This document shows, in pieces, positions 18,410-26,109 of a stretch of 64,000 nucleotides of DNA; position 1 is the first letter of the stretch; every line of letters begins with the position of its first letter. The DNA comes from NORP110 sp051251595 (GTDB lineage: Bacteria; Pseudomonadota; Alphaproteobacteria; Rhodobacterales; Rhodobacteraceae): the NCBI GenBank assembly GCA_051251595.1, contig JBPOFA010000014.1, forward strand, positions 39,468-103,467. Reading direction: 5' to 3'. The notes under the pieces are model-generated. The model was not told the origin of the DNA. It saw nothing but the letters and a program-made list of their open reading frames with translations, and did not search any database. The position numbers were made by a program, and so were the translations under genes.

Positions 18410-19435
18410 TCAATTGCGCAAGATCGCCAAAAGATCCGCGAGGTCATCAGGAACCGGTGCTTCGAACCGAAAATGCTCGCCCGTCACCGGATGTTCAAAC
18501 CCCAAAACCGCAGCATGAAGCGCTTGGCGCGGGAACTTGGCCACGGCCTCTGCCGCAACGGGCGACAGAGATTTTGCGTTCAATTTCCGCCGCCCGCCAT
18601 AGGTTTGATCCCCAATCAGCCCATGCCCAGCATGCGCCATATGCACCCGGATCTGATGTGTGCGCCCTGTTTCCAGCCAGCATTCGACCATTGCAGCCAC
18701 AGCCGGGCTGCCAAAGGTTTCAAGGGTCCGCGACCGCGTAACCGCATGTCGCCCGCCCTCAAACCGTACGGCCTGACGTTGGCGATCTGTTTTATGGCGG
18801 GCCAGCTGCGTGGTGATCTTCATGATATTGCCCGGGGCGAAACTGATACCTTTTGTCCCGCGAAGTCGCGGATCCGCAGCATCAGGCACACCATAAACCA
18901 GCGCGTTATACTGCCGTTCGACAGTGTGTTTTTCGAACTGCGCCGCCAACCCGTGATGAGCCTTGTCCGATTTGGCCACAACCAGCAAGCCCGTCGTATC
19001 CTTGTCGATGCGATGCACAATTCCCGGACGCTTGGCCCCGCCAACACCCGACAATTCACCCCCAAAATGGTGCAGCAACGCATTGACCAGCGTCCCCCCC
19101 GGCGTCCCCGGTGCCGGATGAACAACCATGCCTGCGGGCTTGTTGACCACGATAAGGTCTGCATCTTCCCAAATCACATCCAGCGGAATGTCTTCGGGCA
19201 GGATATGGCTATCAACGGCCTCTTCGATGGTGATCTGAAACACATCCCCTTCGGCAACCTTTGCCTTTTGGTCCGTTTCCACAGCGCCGTTGCGCAGGAT
19301 CGCACCTTCTGCCAGCAGCTTGACCAAGCGCGCACGCGAAAGGCTCGCTTCCTCTGGCACGTCGCGCGCCAGTGCCTTATCAAGGCGTGAAGGCGGGTTA
19401 GGCCCGATGACTACAACCAACTCTGAGGCCGACAT
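18410..19435 (-). CDS. rluD: RluA-family pseudouridine synthase, RluD-like
   Basis: About 341 residues from the ATG at 19435. An N-terminal S4 domain (SRLDKALARDVPEEASLSRARLVKLL) precedes the catalytic domain, which has the family motif GIVHRIDKDTTGLLVVAKSDKAH with the catalytic aspartate, and the RTHQIRVHMAHAGHGLIGDQTYGG motif. RluD modifies the 23S rRNA helix 69 uridines. The start codon overlaps the divergent DUF6476 start: both ATGs share the palindrome CATG at 19433-19436. The longer start at 19450 would run into that gene. Confidence 0.93.
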   Translation of the reverse strand: MSASELVVVIGPNPPSRLDKALARDVPEEASLSRARLVKLLAEGAILRNGAVETDQKAKVAEGDVFQITIEEAVDSHILPEDIPLDVIWEDADLIVVNKPAGMVVHPAPGTPGGTLVNALLHHFGGELSGVGGAKRPGIVHRIDKDTTGLLVVAKSDKAHHGLAAQFEKHTVERQYNALVYGVPDAADPRLRGTKGISFAPGNIMKITTQLARHKTDRQRQAVRFEGGRHAVTRSRTLETFGSPAVAAMVECWLETGRTHQIRVHMAHAGHGLIGDQTYGGRRKLNAKSLSPVAAEAVAKFPRQALHAAVLGFEHPVTGEHFRFEAPVPDDLADLLAILRN

Positions 19436-19739
19436 GAACGAGATTCCCACTTCTCAGACCGAGGTCAAGAACCTTCGGTTTCTACGCATATTGGTGACCA
19501 CTTTGACAGTCACCATGATCTTTGGGGTTCTAGCCATCGTTGCCCTGCTTGTCATCCGTTTCACCCAAGAACCTCAAACCATCGCACTTCCAGACGAAAT
19601 CCTGTTGCCCGATGGTGCCACTGCATATGCTTTTACGCGAGGTCCGGACTGGTACGCTGTTGTCACGAGCGAAAATCTGATTTTGATTTACGACGCACAA
19701 ACAAATACGTTGATGAAAAAAATCTCCTTAAATGACTAA
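19434..19739 (+). CDS. DUF6476 family membrane protein
   Basis: A 101-residue protein with one membrane segment (RILVTTLTVTMIFGVLAIVALLVIRF, residues about 15-40) followed by a small extracytoplasmic domain containing LPDGATAYAFTRGPDWYAVVT. Family function unknown; it is usually found divergent from rluD in Rhodobacteraceae. The start chosen at 19434 overlaps the rluD start by two bases; the upstream open frame only mirrors rluD. Its last codons overlap the next open frame by 8 bases. Confidence 0.88.
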   Translation: MNEIPTSQTEVKNLRFLRILVTTLTVTMIFGVLAIVALLVIRFTQEPQTIALPDEILLPDGATAYAFTRGPDWYAVVTSENLILIYDAQTNTLMKKISLND

Positions 19740-19776
19740 ATGCTCTAAGCACACGAAATGGAACGGAGCCGGTTCA

Positions 19777-20721
19777 ATGCCAAGTTTTTCTGTAGTTTGC
19801 TACATGAAGGAAAGCCGAAGCATCGTTCAGCGTTTCATTAACTACTACAAAAAACTCGGCGCAGATCATATCCAACTATTTGTAGACGGCTCTGCCTGCC
19901 ACGTAATCGATTTGGCAGACCAAACTGTAACAATAACTGAATGTAACCAGGCATTTTGGGCTTCACTTCAGCGAAGTCGGCCGACTGGCTTAGAAGAGGC
20001 ACAACATGCGACCTACATGCTTGGATACAAAGCAGCCGAAACAGATTGGGTGATAATAGTCGATTCTGACGAATTTATCTTCGGCCCGCTTGAGATGTCC
20101 AGAGTTCTAGCCGGCGTGCCATCGGAAATCGAAGCGGTTATTTTCCCCTCAGCTGAAGCGGTGTGGCTTCCCCATGATGTGGATAAATACACTGATTTTT
20201 CAAGTACCGGATTTCGAACCCTCACCAAAGGATCAGGAATTTGGTTGTCCAGGTTTTTATATAGCCCCAAACTGTGGCCCGGCCTTCGGAAGGGAATTCT
20301 AAGCCATCTCGGAGGCAAACAAGCGTTGCGTACTGGCTACAATTTTACCGAAATCCGGTGCCATCGCTCCTTTTACGGTGAAAAAATCGTGGGCACCTAT
20401 GTTGGAGCAATAAACCCTCAATTCGCAAACATGTATTTGGGGCATTTCGATGCAATTGGGTACACGCGCTGGAAATCCAAATGGAAATCGAGGCTAGAGG
20501 GTCGAACAATCGCAAACAGAATGGGCAAAAGGCGGCGCGCGCAGTTTGAAATGGTTCGCAATGCCAATGCTAAAGGAGAAGAAGCATTGAAAACACTTTA
20601 TTTGCGTTCCTTCTCACTTACCAAATTTCAATGGTTTGTATTGCGAAAAAAGGGACTCGCATTTCAAAAAGACATATTCGCGGACACCGTTGTTGGTGAC
20701 GCAATTGAAAAGGGCAACTAA
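19777..20721 (+). CDS. Glycosyltransferase family 2-like protein (Glyco_tranf_2_4 type)
   Basis: A 314-residue predicted glycosyltransferase, or 329 if the ATG at 19732 (overlapping the previous stop) is used. The ATG at 19777 follows GGAGCCGG and starts directly with the domain (FSVVCYMKESRSIVQRFINYYKKLGADHIQLF). The metal-binding motif is in WVIIVDSDEFIFG. The C-terminal part is basic and holds CHRSFYGEK. Base composition is visibly more A/T-rich than the neighbours and codon use is different, a sign of transfer. It pairs with the sulfotransferase two bases downstream, so a sulfated surface glycan is a reasonable guess. Acceptor unknown. Confidence 0.78.
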   Translation: MPSFSVVCYMKESRSIVQRFINYYKKLGADHIQLFVDGSACHVIDLADQTVTITECNQAFWASLQRSRPTGLEEAQHATYMLGYKAAETDWVIIVDSDEFIFGPLEMSRVLAGVPSEIEAVIFPSAEAVWLPHDVDKYTDFSSTGFRTLTKGSGIWLSRFLYSPKLWPGLRKGILSHLGGKQALRTGYNFTEIRCHRSFYGEKIVGTYVGAINPQFANMYLGHFDAIGYTRWKSKWKSRLEGRTIANRMGKRRRAQFEMVRNANAKGEEALKTLYLRSFSLTKFQWFVLRKKGLAFQKDIFADTVVGDAIEKGN

Positions 20722-20723
20722 CG

Positions 20724-21407
20724 ATGGCCGTCATTTCCGCAAAATGTAAGTTGGTGTACTATCCCGTTCCCAAAGTTGCCTGTACGACCTGCAAAACGGC
20801 TTTCTGGACTCTGGAAGACAAGAGCATAAAGGACCGCTTAGGCCAGACCCTTCGCAAGAAAAAGGGCATCCACCACAATCCAGCTTACAAAACGGAGCCC
20901 TTTGATCGCGAGCAAGCGATCCCGAGAGGCTATGAGACTGTCGCGTTAATTCGTGATCCGGTCAAGCGGCTGCGGTCAGCATGGTCAAACAAAGTCAACG
21001 AAAAGTCATTCCGACGTTGGAACGCAGCGCTACTCACCGCAGAAGCCGGGATACCAACTGAACCCGATTTTTCAACATTTCTTAGGCATTTTGACACATA
21101 CGCGATGATCTCGCGGGCCGCTCGCGTCCATACTCGGCCCCATTGGCTGTATCTGGGTCGGGATTTTTCCAAGATCGACCACCTGTTCAAAATCGAAAAC
21201 AGCGCCCAATTCTTTGAATTGCTCAGCGACCGCAGCGGGGCAAAAGTCACCCCGAGCCATGAAAACACCGCAGCAGTGGATCAACGGGACGACAGCATCA
21301 CGGCGGCCAATGTGGTCCAGTTGCGCGACATTACGGCCAAGGACTATGAGCTGATGCAAGGCGCATATGACTTTGACGAAGCAATCGCCTCGCTAAAGCA
21401 TCGCTAG
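20724..21407 (+). CDS. Sulfotransferase family 2-like protein
   Basis: A 227-residue PAPS-dependent sulfotransferase candidate. The 5'-phosphosulfate loop is the early YYPVPKVACTTCKTAFW segment, and the 3'-phosphate-binding segment is VALIRDPVKRLRSAWSNKV, the pattern of carbohydrate sulfotransferases (family 2). Follows the glycosyltransferase with a two-base gap, so the genes are cotranscribed. The first part shares the A/T-rich composition of its partner, and the last third looks more like the host. Together they suggest transfer of sulfate to a surface carbohydrate. No PAPS synthesis gene is nearby. Confidence 0.82.
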   Translation: MAVISAKCKLVYYPVPKVACTTCKTAFWTLEDKSIKDRLGQTLRKKKGIHHNPAYKTEPFDREQAIPRGYETVALIRDPVKRLRSAWSNKVNEKSFRRWNAALLTAEAGIPTEPDFSTFLRHFDTYAMISRAARVHTRPHWLYLGRDFSKIDHLFKIENSAQFFELLSDRSGAKVTPSHENTAAVDQRDDSITAANVVQLRDITAKDYELMQGAYDFDEAIASLKHR

Positions 21408-21431
21408 TCGGGTCATACAAATCGGTTTGGG

Positions 21432-21508
21432 TGGTACCGCCTCCCCGGCTTGAACGGGGGACCTCTGGATCCACAATCCAGCGCTCTAACCAACTGAGCT
21501 AAGGCGGC
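21432..21508 (-). tRNA. tRNA-His (GTG)
   Basis: A cloverleaf of 77 bases including an encoded CCA. The anticodon stem CTGGA/TCCAG carries the loop TTGTGGA with anticodon GTG. The D arm is TAGCTCAGTTGG and the T arm is GTTCAAGC. The acceptor is GCCGCCT/AGGCGGT with a G-U first pair. Base -1 is T rather than G, and the discriminator is A73, the alphaproteobacterial form of tRNA-His. Confidence 0.95.
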
Positions 21509-21800
21509 ATGTCAGCGGGATTTACAAGTGCGACCGCACGATTGCAAGACCCGTCTCTGGGTGAACCGGGAATTTTTGCATATTCGCCCTGCTCTGACCC
21601 GAATATTTTCATCGCATCGCTGGCAAACCGTATGTGCTTCGCCAGCTATGGGCCACAAAGCTGCACCGATTCTAAGCCCCGATTGTCCCAGGCCTCAAGC
21701 TCTCTACCTCCGGCAAAGGCAAATTTCGCATCGAACCATTGATCTACTTGCCTTGGGCCGACACAAACTGTTACCCGCACTGTAGCGCAAGGAGACATAG

Positions 21801-22001
21801 ATGAGCATCAACACACCAAGCGACACAAGCGCAAATCTACAAATCGGCCCGACCTCTATCGGGATGGTTCGCATTTATATCGAAGGGGATGGCATTGACC
21901 TGCCGCTTGATTTCGATCCGGAAGAAGCCGAAGAAATTGCACAGGAAATTGCCGCCGCTGCGGCACGTGCGCGTTCTATTGCTCAGAAGGCCCCCAAATA
22001 G
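21801..22001 (+). CDS. DUF6324 family small acidic protein
   Basis: A 66-residue protein with the family core IGPTSIGMVRIYIEGDGIDLPLDFDPEEAEEIAQEIAAAAARAR. An N-terminal beta part is followed by an acidic-to-alanine-rich helix. Function unknown; the family is frequent in Rhodobacteraceae. ATG after AAGGAGACATAG. Its 3' end overlaps the convergent mmcB gene by 26 bases. The 290 bases upstream (21509-21800) hold its promoter region and nothing else I recognise. Confidence 0.8.
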   Translation: MSINTPSDTSANLQIGPTSIGMVRIYIEGDGIDLPLDFDPEEAEEIAQEIAAAAARARSIAQKAPK

Positions 22002-22434
22002 CACTCACGCCCGGGTGACGCATCACATGAAGCCGCTGCGCCGCGTTGCGCGCGAATTTGGTCGTCAGCTTTTTGCGGCGGGCCGCGGCCAGTTTGGTTT
22101 CAGGGCCCATCCGAATAATTTCGGCATCATAACTGTCCGCGATGATCAACCCAGTGTCGGGTGGCAATAGATCGGTTGGAAAATCCTCATCCACCGCCCA
22201 AAAATACCGGTCGCACCATTCCAGATAGCCCTGCCACTTTTTGTCGGTCTGAAAATCTGTTCTGGATGATTTGCATTCAATCACCCAGATCTCACCTTTC
22301 GGCCCCAACCCCATAACGTCAACACGCAAGCCACGATCGGGCACAAATTCTTCCATGGCCACAAAGTCGTGGCTGAGAAGGTGGCGGCACACACCGCGGG
22401 CCAAAAGCTGGCCGGGTTGAAGATCATCGGGCAT
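21976..22434 (-). CDS. mmcB: MmcB family DNA repair protein
   Basis: A 152-residue protein of the MmcB (DUF1052-type) family, known from Caulobacter as SOS-induced and linked to mitomycin C and alkylation damage repair. The fold is PD-(D/E)xK-like: FVPDRGLRVDVMGLGPKGEIWVIECKSSRTDFQTDKKWQGYLEWCD shows the D and ExK pattern (VIECKSS). The C-terminus contains LIIADSYDAEIIRMGPETKLAAARRKKLTTKFARNAAQRL. A perfect LexA-type box lies 12 bases upstream of the start, so damage induction is strongly suggested. Convergent overlap with DUF6324. Confidence 0.92.
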   Translation of the reverse strand: MPDDLQPGQLLARGVCRHLLSHDFVAMEEFVPDRGLRVDVMGLGPKGEIWVIECKSSRTDFQTDKKWQGYLEWCDRYFWAVDEDFPTDLLPPDTGLIIADSYDAEIIRMGPETKLAAARRKKLTTKFARNAAQRLHVMRHPGVSAIWGPSEQ

Positions 22435-22445
22435 AGGTAATTAGT

Positions 22446-22460
22446 GAACAATACGTGAAC
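22446..22460 (-). promoter_or_regulatory. SOS (LexA) box of mmcB
   Basis: On the minus strand this is GTTC-N7-GTTC, the consensus alphaproteobacterial LexA operator, starting 12 bases upstream of the mmcB ATG. MmcB belongs to the SOS regulon in Caulobacter, so position and gene agree. Confidence 0.85.
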
Positions 22461-22482
22461 AAAAATCAACCCCCCAGGCGGG

Positions 22483-22530
22483 TTGACATAATACCTTTTG
22501 GTTTCATATAAAAATAGAACCAAAAGGTAT
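22483..22530 (+). promoter_or_regulatory. Promoter and palindromic operator of the arsR-SRPBCC operon
   Basis: TTGACA (22483-22488) and TATAAA (22507-22512) are spaced by 18 bases. A perfect inverted repeat, ATACCTTTTGGTT (22491-22503) and AACCAAAAGGTAT (22518-22530), overlaps the spacer, the -10 box and the start region. Its placement fits autorepression by the ArsR-type regulator encoded 18 bases downstream. Confidence 0.85.
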
Positions 22531-22548
22531 CACGAATTGGAAGGGAAA

Positions 22549-22869
22549 ATGCAGCATCACGACACTGGCCCGTTCAAGGCCCTCTCTGATCCGACAAGAC
22601 GTCAAATTCTGCTTCTGCTTCGCGACAAGGACATGACGATTGCGCAGGTCAGCGAGAATTTCGACATGACCCGTGCAGCCGTCAAGAAACACCTGACCGT
22701 TCTGTCAGACGGCGGATTGATCGATGTCAGAACGCAGGGCCGCGAACGGATCAATTCACTGAACCCGCAGGGCATGGTCCCGGTCTTGGACTGGCTGTCC
22801 TATTTTGACCGTTTCTGGGACGACCGCCTAAGCATTCTGAAAACAGAAATCGAAAAGGAACAGCAATGA
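22549..22869 (+). CDS. ArsR/SmtB-family transcriptional regulator
   Basis: A 106-residue winged-helix repressor: FKALSDPTRRQILLLLRDKDMTIAQVSENFDMTRAAVKKHLTVLSDGGLIDVRTQGRER carries the HTH and wing. No metal-binding cysteine pair (ELCVCDL type) is present, so it belongs to the non-metal group that usually travels with an AHSA1/SRPBCC gene. The ATG at 22549 follows GGAAGGGA; the earlier in-frame start at 22498 lies inside the promoter palindrome and is rejected. Stop and next start overlap as ATGA, so translation is coupled. Confidence 0.92.
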   Translation: MQHHDTGPFKALSDPTRRQILLLLRDKDMTIAQVSENFDMTRAAVKKHLTVLSDGGLIDVRTQGRERINSLNPQGMVPVLDWLSYFDRFWDDRLSILKTEIEKEQQ

Positions 22870-23276
22870 ACCAGCGCACAATCACCAAATCGATCTATCT
22901 CAAGGCGTCAAAGGAACAGGTCTGGGCTTTTTTGACAGACCCAGAAAAACTGGGCTTTTGGTTTCATAAGCCAACAGTCCCCTTGACCAAAGGCCAGCCC
23001 CTGGAAATGTTTGGAACGACCTCTGGCGACTTGCTTATCTGGGGCGACGTCATTGAGGCGAAACCATTCGATTATCTGGAATATACGTTTACGGTCAAAC
23101 CCATGGGCGACGCCGTCAGCACGGTAAAATGGACACTGGAAGACGTCGCCGGGGGGACGCGGCTGAACCTGGAACATAGCAGTCTGCCAGCCAGTGCAGA
23201 GGCCTTTGGCCTGACGCTTTCGCTGGACAAGGGTTGGGACGAACACCTCATGAGCATGCGGGCAATTGAAACCTAG
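22866..23276 (+). CDS. SRPBCC (AHSA1-like) domain protein
   Basis: A 136-residue START/Bet v1-like fold protein: ITKSIYLKASKEQVWAFLTDPEKLGFWF at the N-terminus, GDVIEAKPFDYLEYTFTV in the middle, and the terminal helix LSLDKGWDEHLMSMRAIE. AHSA1-like proteins have a hydrophobic cavity that binds small ligands; no enzyme activity can be read from the sequence. It shares an operon with the ArsR regulator through an ATGA overlap, which suggests its ligand or substrate is what the regulator's operon responds to. Confidence 0.9.
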   Translation: MNQRTITKSIYLKASKEQVWAFLTDPEKLGFWFHKPTVPLTKGQPLEMFGTTSGDLLIWGDVIEAKPFDYLEYTFTVKPMGDAVSTVKWTLEDVAGGTRLNLEHSSLPASAEAFGLTLSLDKGWDEHLMSMRAIET

Positions 23277-23676
23277 CCCTTGCCCTACCCCCGCCATGCG
23301 CTTATGTCAGCCTATGGCGGGTTCTACCCTTCTTGTAAAATGAGGTCCAATTCCGGTGGCCTTAAATAAATCCGAGGGAGCTGGCTCTGTTTGGATCCTG
23401 GTCCACTTACCTGGCGCCCACCTGTACATGCAGGTCCTCGGGAATTTACGCACCTCTACGGTTGTATGGTGGTTCCCGCCACTTTTCCCGACCGGCGGGC
23501 CATTATGCCCGCCGAAACGAGCGGCAACGCTAAGGATTTGCAGTACAGTGGTAGACGTGCCCGCACCAATACCGGCGCAAATTCAACATTGGTGAAATAT
23601 CTGGGCCAACCACCCTTAATTTATTGAAAAAACGCTTTTCTCCGATTTACATTCGACCTTAAGATCGGAGGCTCCT
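23277..23676. other. 400-base intergenic region with strong hairpins, possible structured RNA
   Basis: No credible gene. Several inverted repeats are visible: ACCTG/CAGGT around TACATG (23417-23434 region), CCGAGG/CCTCGG spanning about 60 bases, and an 8-bp perfect stem CGGCGGGC/GCCCGCCG with a CATTAT loop near 23493-23514. The region also ends with CACCAAT/ATTGGTG. The GC-rich, stem-dense stretch of about 200 bases between two A/T-richer flanks looks like an untranslated RNA gene (a 6S-like RNA is one idea), but I could not match it to a known family. Confidence 0.3.
23640..23671 (+). promoter_or_regulatory. Hairpin covering the ribosome-binding site of the DUF3857 gene
   Basis: CTCCGAT (23640-23646) is perfectly complementary to ATCGGAG (23664-23670), which contains most of the GGAGG ribosome site used by the TTG start at 23677. 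The stem would hide the site when folded. Confidence 0.5.
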
Positions 23677-25623
23677 TTGCGATTTAGGTCATTCATTTTT
23701 ATATTCATAGCGACGGTCTTATTTCAGACCCCTGCAGTCTCTCAGAACTTGGCGGATTACGCCACAACTGGTGCGACACCTGACTGGGTGGATGTTCAGG
23801 ATTTTCCCGCTGAAGATGTATCGAACCCGGACGCACGATACCTGCTTGTCGACAGACAAGTTCGCGTCACCAAAACCAATGACGAATGGTATTTCCGCTA
23901 CGTCGAGAAACTAAACACTCCGCAAAATGTGCAGGATGGATCAACCATCTCTATTGTCGTGGACCCCGAATTCGAAACCGTGCAACTTCACCATTTGCGC
24001 ATCATTCGCGACGGAACCCCGCAAGACCTTTTGGACCTGTCTCAATTTGATTTTTACCGGGTAGAAACAGACCGAGAGATGTTGATTTACAACGGCAATA
24101 TGGAAATGTCGTTCCATGTTCCCGGTGTGCGCCGCGGCGATGTGTTAGATTATGCCTATACGTATTCGGGAAGAAACCCGGCATTCGGCAAAAACTACAG
24201 CCTGCGTTTCTCACACGGGTACGCCGTTGATGTTGAACATCTACACAACCGCCTGCTCATCGCGAATGACATGCCAATTTTCTATACGTCGCTCGGCGGG
24301 GCGGTCGAACCAGAAGTCACCAAATTTGGGAACCACACCGAATACGCTTGGCTGTTTGAGCCTGCCGCCGAAAAGGACGTCGACAGCAATACCCCGCCAT
24401 CCTACGTGGGGTGGCCAAGGACCGAAATCAGCAGCCTCGAGGGCTGGGACGATGTCGGACGGCATTTCGCGCAACATTACCAAATGCCAGAGCGCCACTC
24501 CCAGGAAATTGAGGGCATTGCGGCAGAAATTCGCGCCCACGCCACCACAAAATCCGCACAACTTCGCGCGGCACTGGGCTTTGTACAAAGAGAGATCCGT
24601 TATCTTGGCGTGGAACTTGGCGCAGGTGGATATGTCCCGCGCGCGCCGGATACGGTTTTGGCCCGTCGGTTTGGTGATTGCAAGGACATGACCTTGCTGT
24701 TGATCGCCATTTTGGATGCACTGGATATCAAGGCTGCTCCGCTCTTGGTCCAATCCGAAGTGCAAAGCGGAATCAAAACGAGACAACCCTCAATCCTAGC
24801 CTTCAACCATGTGATCGTCGCAGCGACACTGGATGAGAAAACCTATTTCCTTGACCCGACACGCGGTGAACAGCTGGGCGATCTGGATCACCTGCAACAA
24901 GGCGATTTTGGCAAGGGCGTCATAATCGCACCGGATAGCCCCGGCATGATTGACGTTGTTGCACCAAAACCTGATTTTTATGAAGTCATAACAGACGCTT
25001 TTGACGCGCAACAGGACCCTGACGACATCAGTTTCACCCATACCGCAACCTACTACATGGGCGCGGCTGACTACTATTGGACAGCCCATCAAAACGGCAC
25101 GTTGGATGACATCGAAAGATCCGATCTCAAGCGTTTCCAGAAAAGGTTCCCGACACTTGAACAAACCACACCGTTGAGCATCGACACTGACGAAGAGAAT
25201 GCGAAGGTTACGCTTTCGGCAGCGTATAGGATTGCGGACGCTTGGTCTGAAAGCGACGACGCAGATCGGGTCTATTTCAGCACCTACGCACAAGACCTGT
25301 ACGACAGCACCCCGGCCTATGTCGGCGGCAAGCGCACCGCGCCGCTTGCAATTCGCAACCCCGTCCGGACAGAGCACACAATCCGCTTACTGCTCAATGG
25401 ACCGTGGGATTTGCCGACTGCGCAAGAAACCTACGACCACCCGGCCTACTTTTTTGAGAAAAAATCAATATTTCTCAATGGCATCTATACCAATGTTCTG
25501 ACCTACAAAACGCGATCAGACAACATCTCCCCAGAGGACTTCAAAGACGCGATGGCTGACATCAAAAAAATCAATGATGCCGTCGATGTTGGCGTCGAAT
25601 TGTCAATTCAACAAAAGAATTGA
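23677..25623 (+). CDS. Exported DUF3857/transglutaminase-like protein
   Basis: A 648-residue protein with a signal peptide (hydrophobic FIFIFIATVLFQTPAVSQ, cut after SQ likely). The TTG start is supported by GGAGG five bases upstream and no nearby ATG. Residues 40-260 correspond to DUF3857. A transglutaminase/protease-like core follows with the catalytic cysteine in ARRFGDCKDMTLLL, the histidine in ILAFNHVIVAA and the aspartate in YFLDPTRGEQ. Proteins of this build act in the periplasm as peptidases or cross-linkers of unknown substrate. The start region is covered by a hairpin. Convergent with nusB, 15 bases apart. Confidence 0.85.
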   Translation: MRFRSFIFIFIATVLFQTPAVSQNLADYATTGATPDWVDVQDFPAEDVSNPDARYLLVDRQVRVTKTNDEWYFRYVEKLNTPQNVQDGSTISIVVDPEFETVQLHHLRIIRDGTPQDLLDLSQFDFYRVETDREMLIYNGNMEMSFHVPGVRRGDVLDYAYTYSGRNPAFGKNYSLRFSHGYAVDVEHLHNRLLIANDMPIFYTSLGGAVEPEVTKFGNHTEYAWLFEPAAEKDVDSNTPPSYVGWPRTEISSLEGWDDVGRHFAQHYQMPERHSQEIEGIAAEIRAHATTKSAQLRAALGFVQREIRYLGVELGAGGYVPRAPDTVLARRFGDCKDMTLLLIAILDALDIKAAPLLVQSEVQSGIKTRQPSILAFNHVIVAATLDEKTYFLDPTRGEQLGDLDHLQQGDFGKGVIIAPDSPGMIDVVAPKPDFYEVITDAFDAQQDPDDISFTHTATYYMGAADYYWTAHQNGTLDDIERSDLKRFQKRFPTLEQTTPLSIDTDEENAKVTLSAAYRIADAWSESDDADRVYFSTYAQDLYDSTPAYVGGKRTAPLAIRNPVRTEHTIRLLLNGPWDLPTAQETYDHPAYFFEKKSIFLNGIYTNVLTYKTRSDNISPEDFKDAMADIKKINDAVDVGVELSIQQKN

Positions 25624-25638
25624 ACAGCGGCCAAGCTT

Positions 25639-26109
25639 CTAGGAGGTGAACGCCTCTGGTTTTGCTTCGCGGGCCATGTGGTCCAGAACGGCGTTGACGA
25701 ATTTGGATTCTTTGCCCTCTGGAAAGAATGCCTTGGCCACATCGACGAATTCAACGATCACCACTTTTGGGGGCGCTTTGCCTTCGGTCATTTCCGCACC
25801 CGCGGCGCGAAACAGCGCCCGCAAGGTCGGATCAATCCGCGCGATCGGCCATTTGGCGACCAAAGCCCGATCCGTCATCTGGTCAATTCTGGCCTGATGG
25901 TTCACGGCATTTTCGACCAATTCACGAAACAAGCTTAGATCCCCTTCGGCCATTTCTTCGCCTTCATAGATGGCGCCGAAACGGTGGTTCTCAAACTCTT
26001 GCATGACCGAATTTGTCGTCTGCTGCGAGGATTCCATCTGAAACAACGCCTGCACAGCGTAAAGCCGCGCGGCTGATTTCATCTGGCGTTTGTCTGGCTT
26101 AGTGCTCAT
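25639..26109 (-). CDS. nusB: Transcription antitermination factor NusB
   Basis: A 156-residue all-helical protein that joins NusE(S10) on boxA RNA in rRNA antitermination. Recognisable parts are AARLYAVQALFQME near the N-terminus and IDPTLRALFRAAGAEM followed by PKVVIVEFVDVAKAFFPEGKESKFVNAVLDHMAR at the C-terminus. The start codon overlaps the ribH stop by 4 bases (ATGA). Last gene of the riboflavin operon, an arrangement common in proteobacteria. Confidence 0.95.
   Translation of the reverse strand: MSTKPDKRQMKSAARLYAVQALFQMESSQQTTNSVMQEFENHRFGAIYEGEEMAEGDLSLFRELVENAVNHQARIDQMTDRALVAKWPIARIDPTLRALFRAAGAEMTEGKAPPKVVIVEFVDVAKAFFPEGKESKFVNAVLDHMAREAKPEAFTS

Noticed and set aside
18398..19390. 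330-codon plus-strand open frame opposite rluD
   Set aside because: Antisense to a clear pseudouridine synthase; low-complexity His/Arg/Cys-rich translation without domains.
23356..23595. 79-codon open frame in the structured intergenic region
   Set aside because: Trp/Pro-rich translation without ribosome site; the hairpins point to RNA rather than protein.
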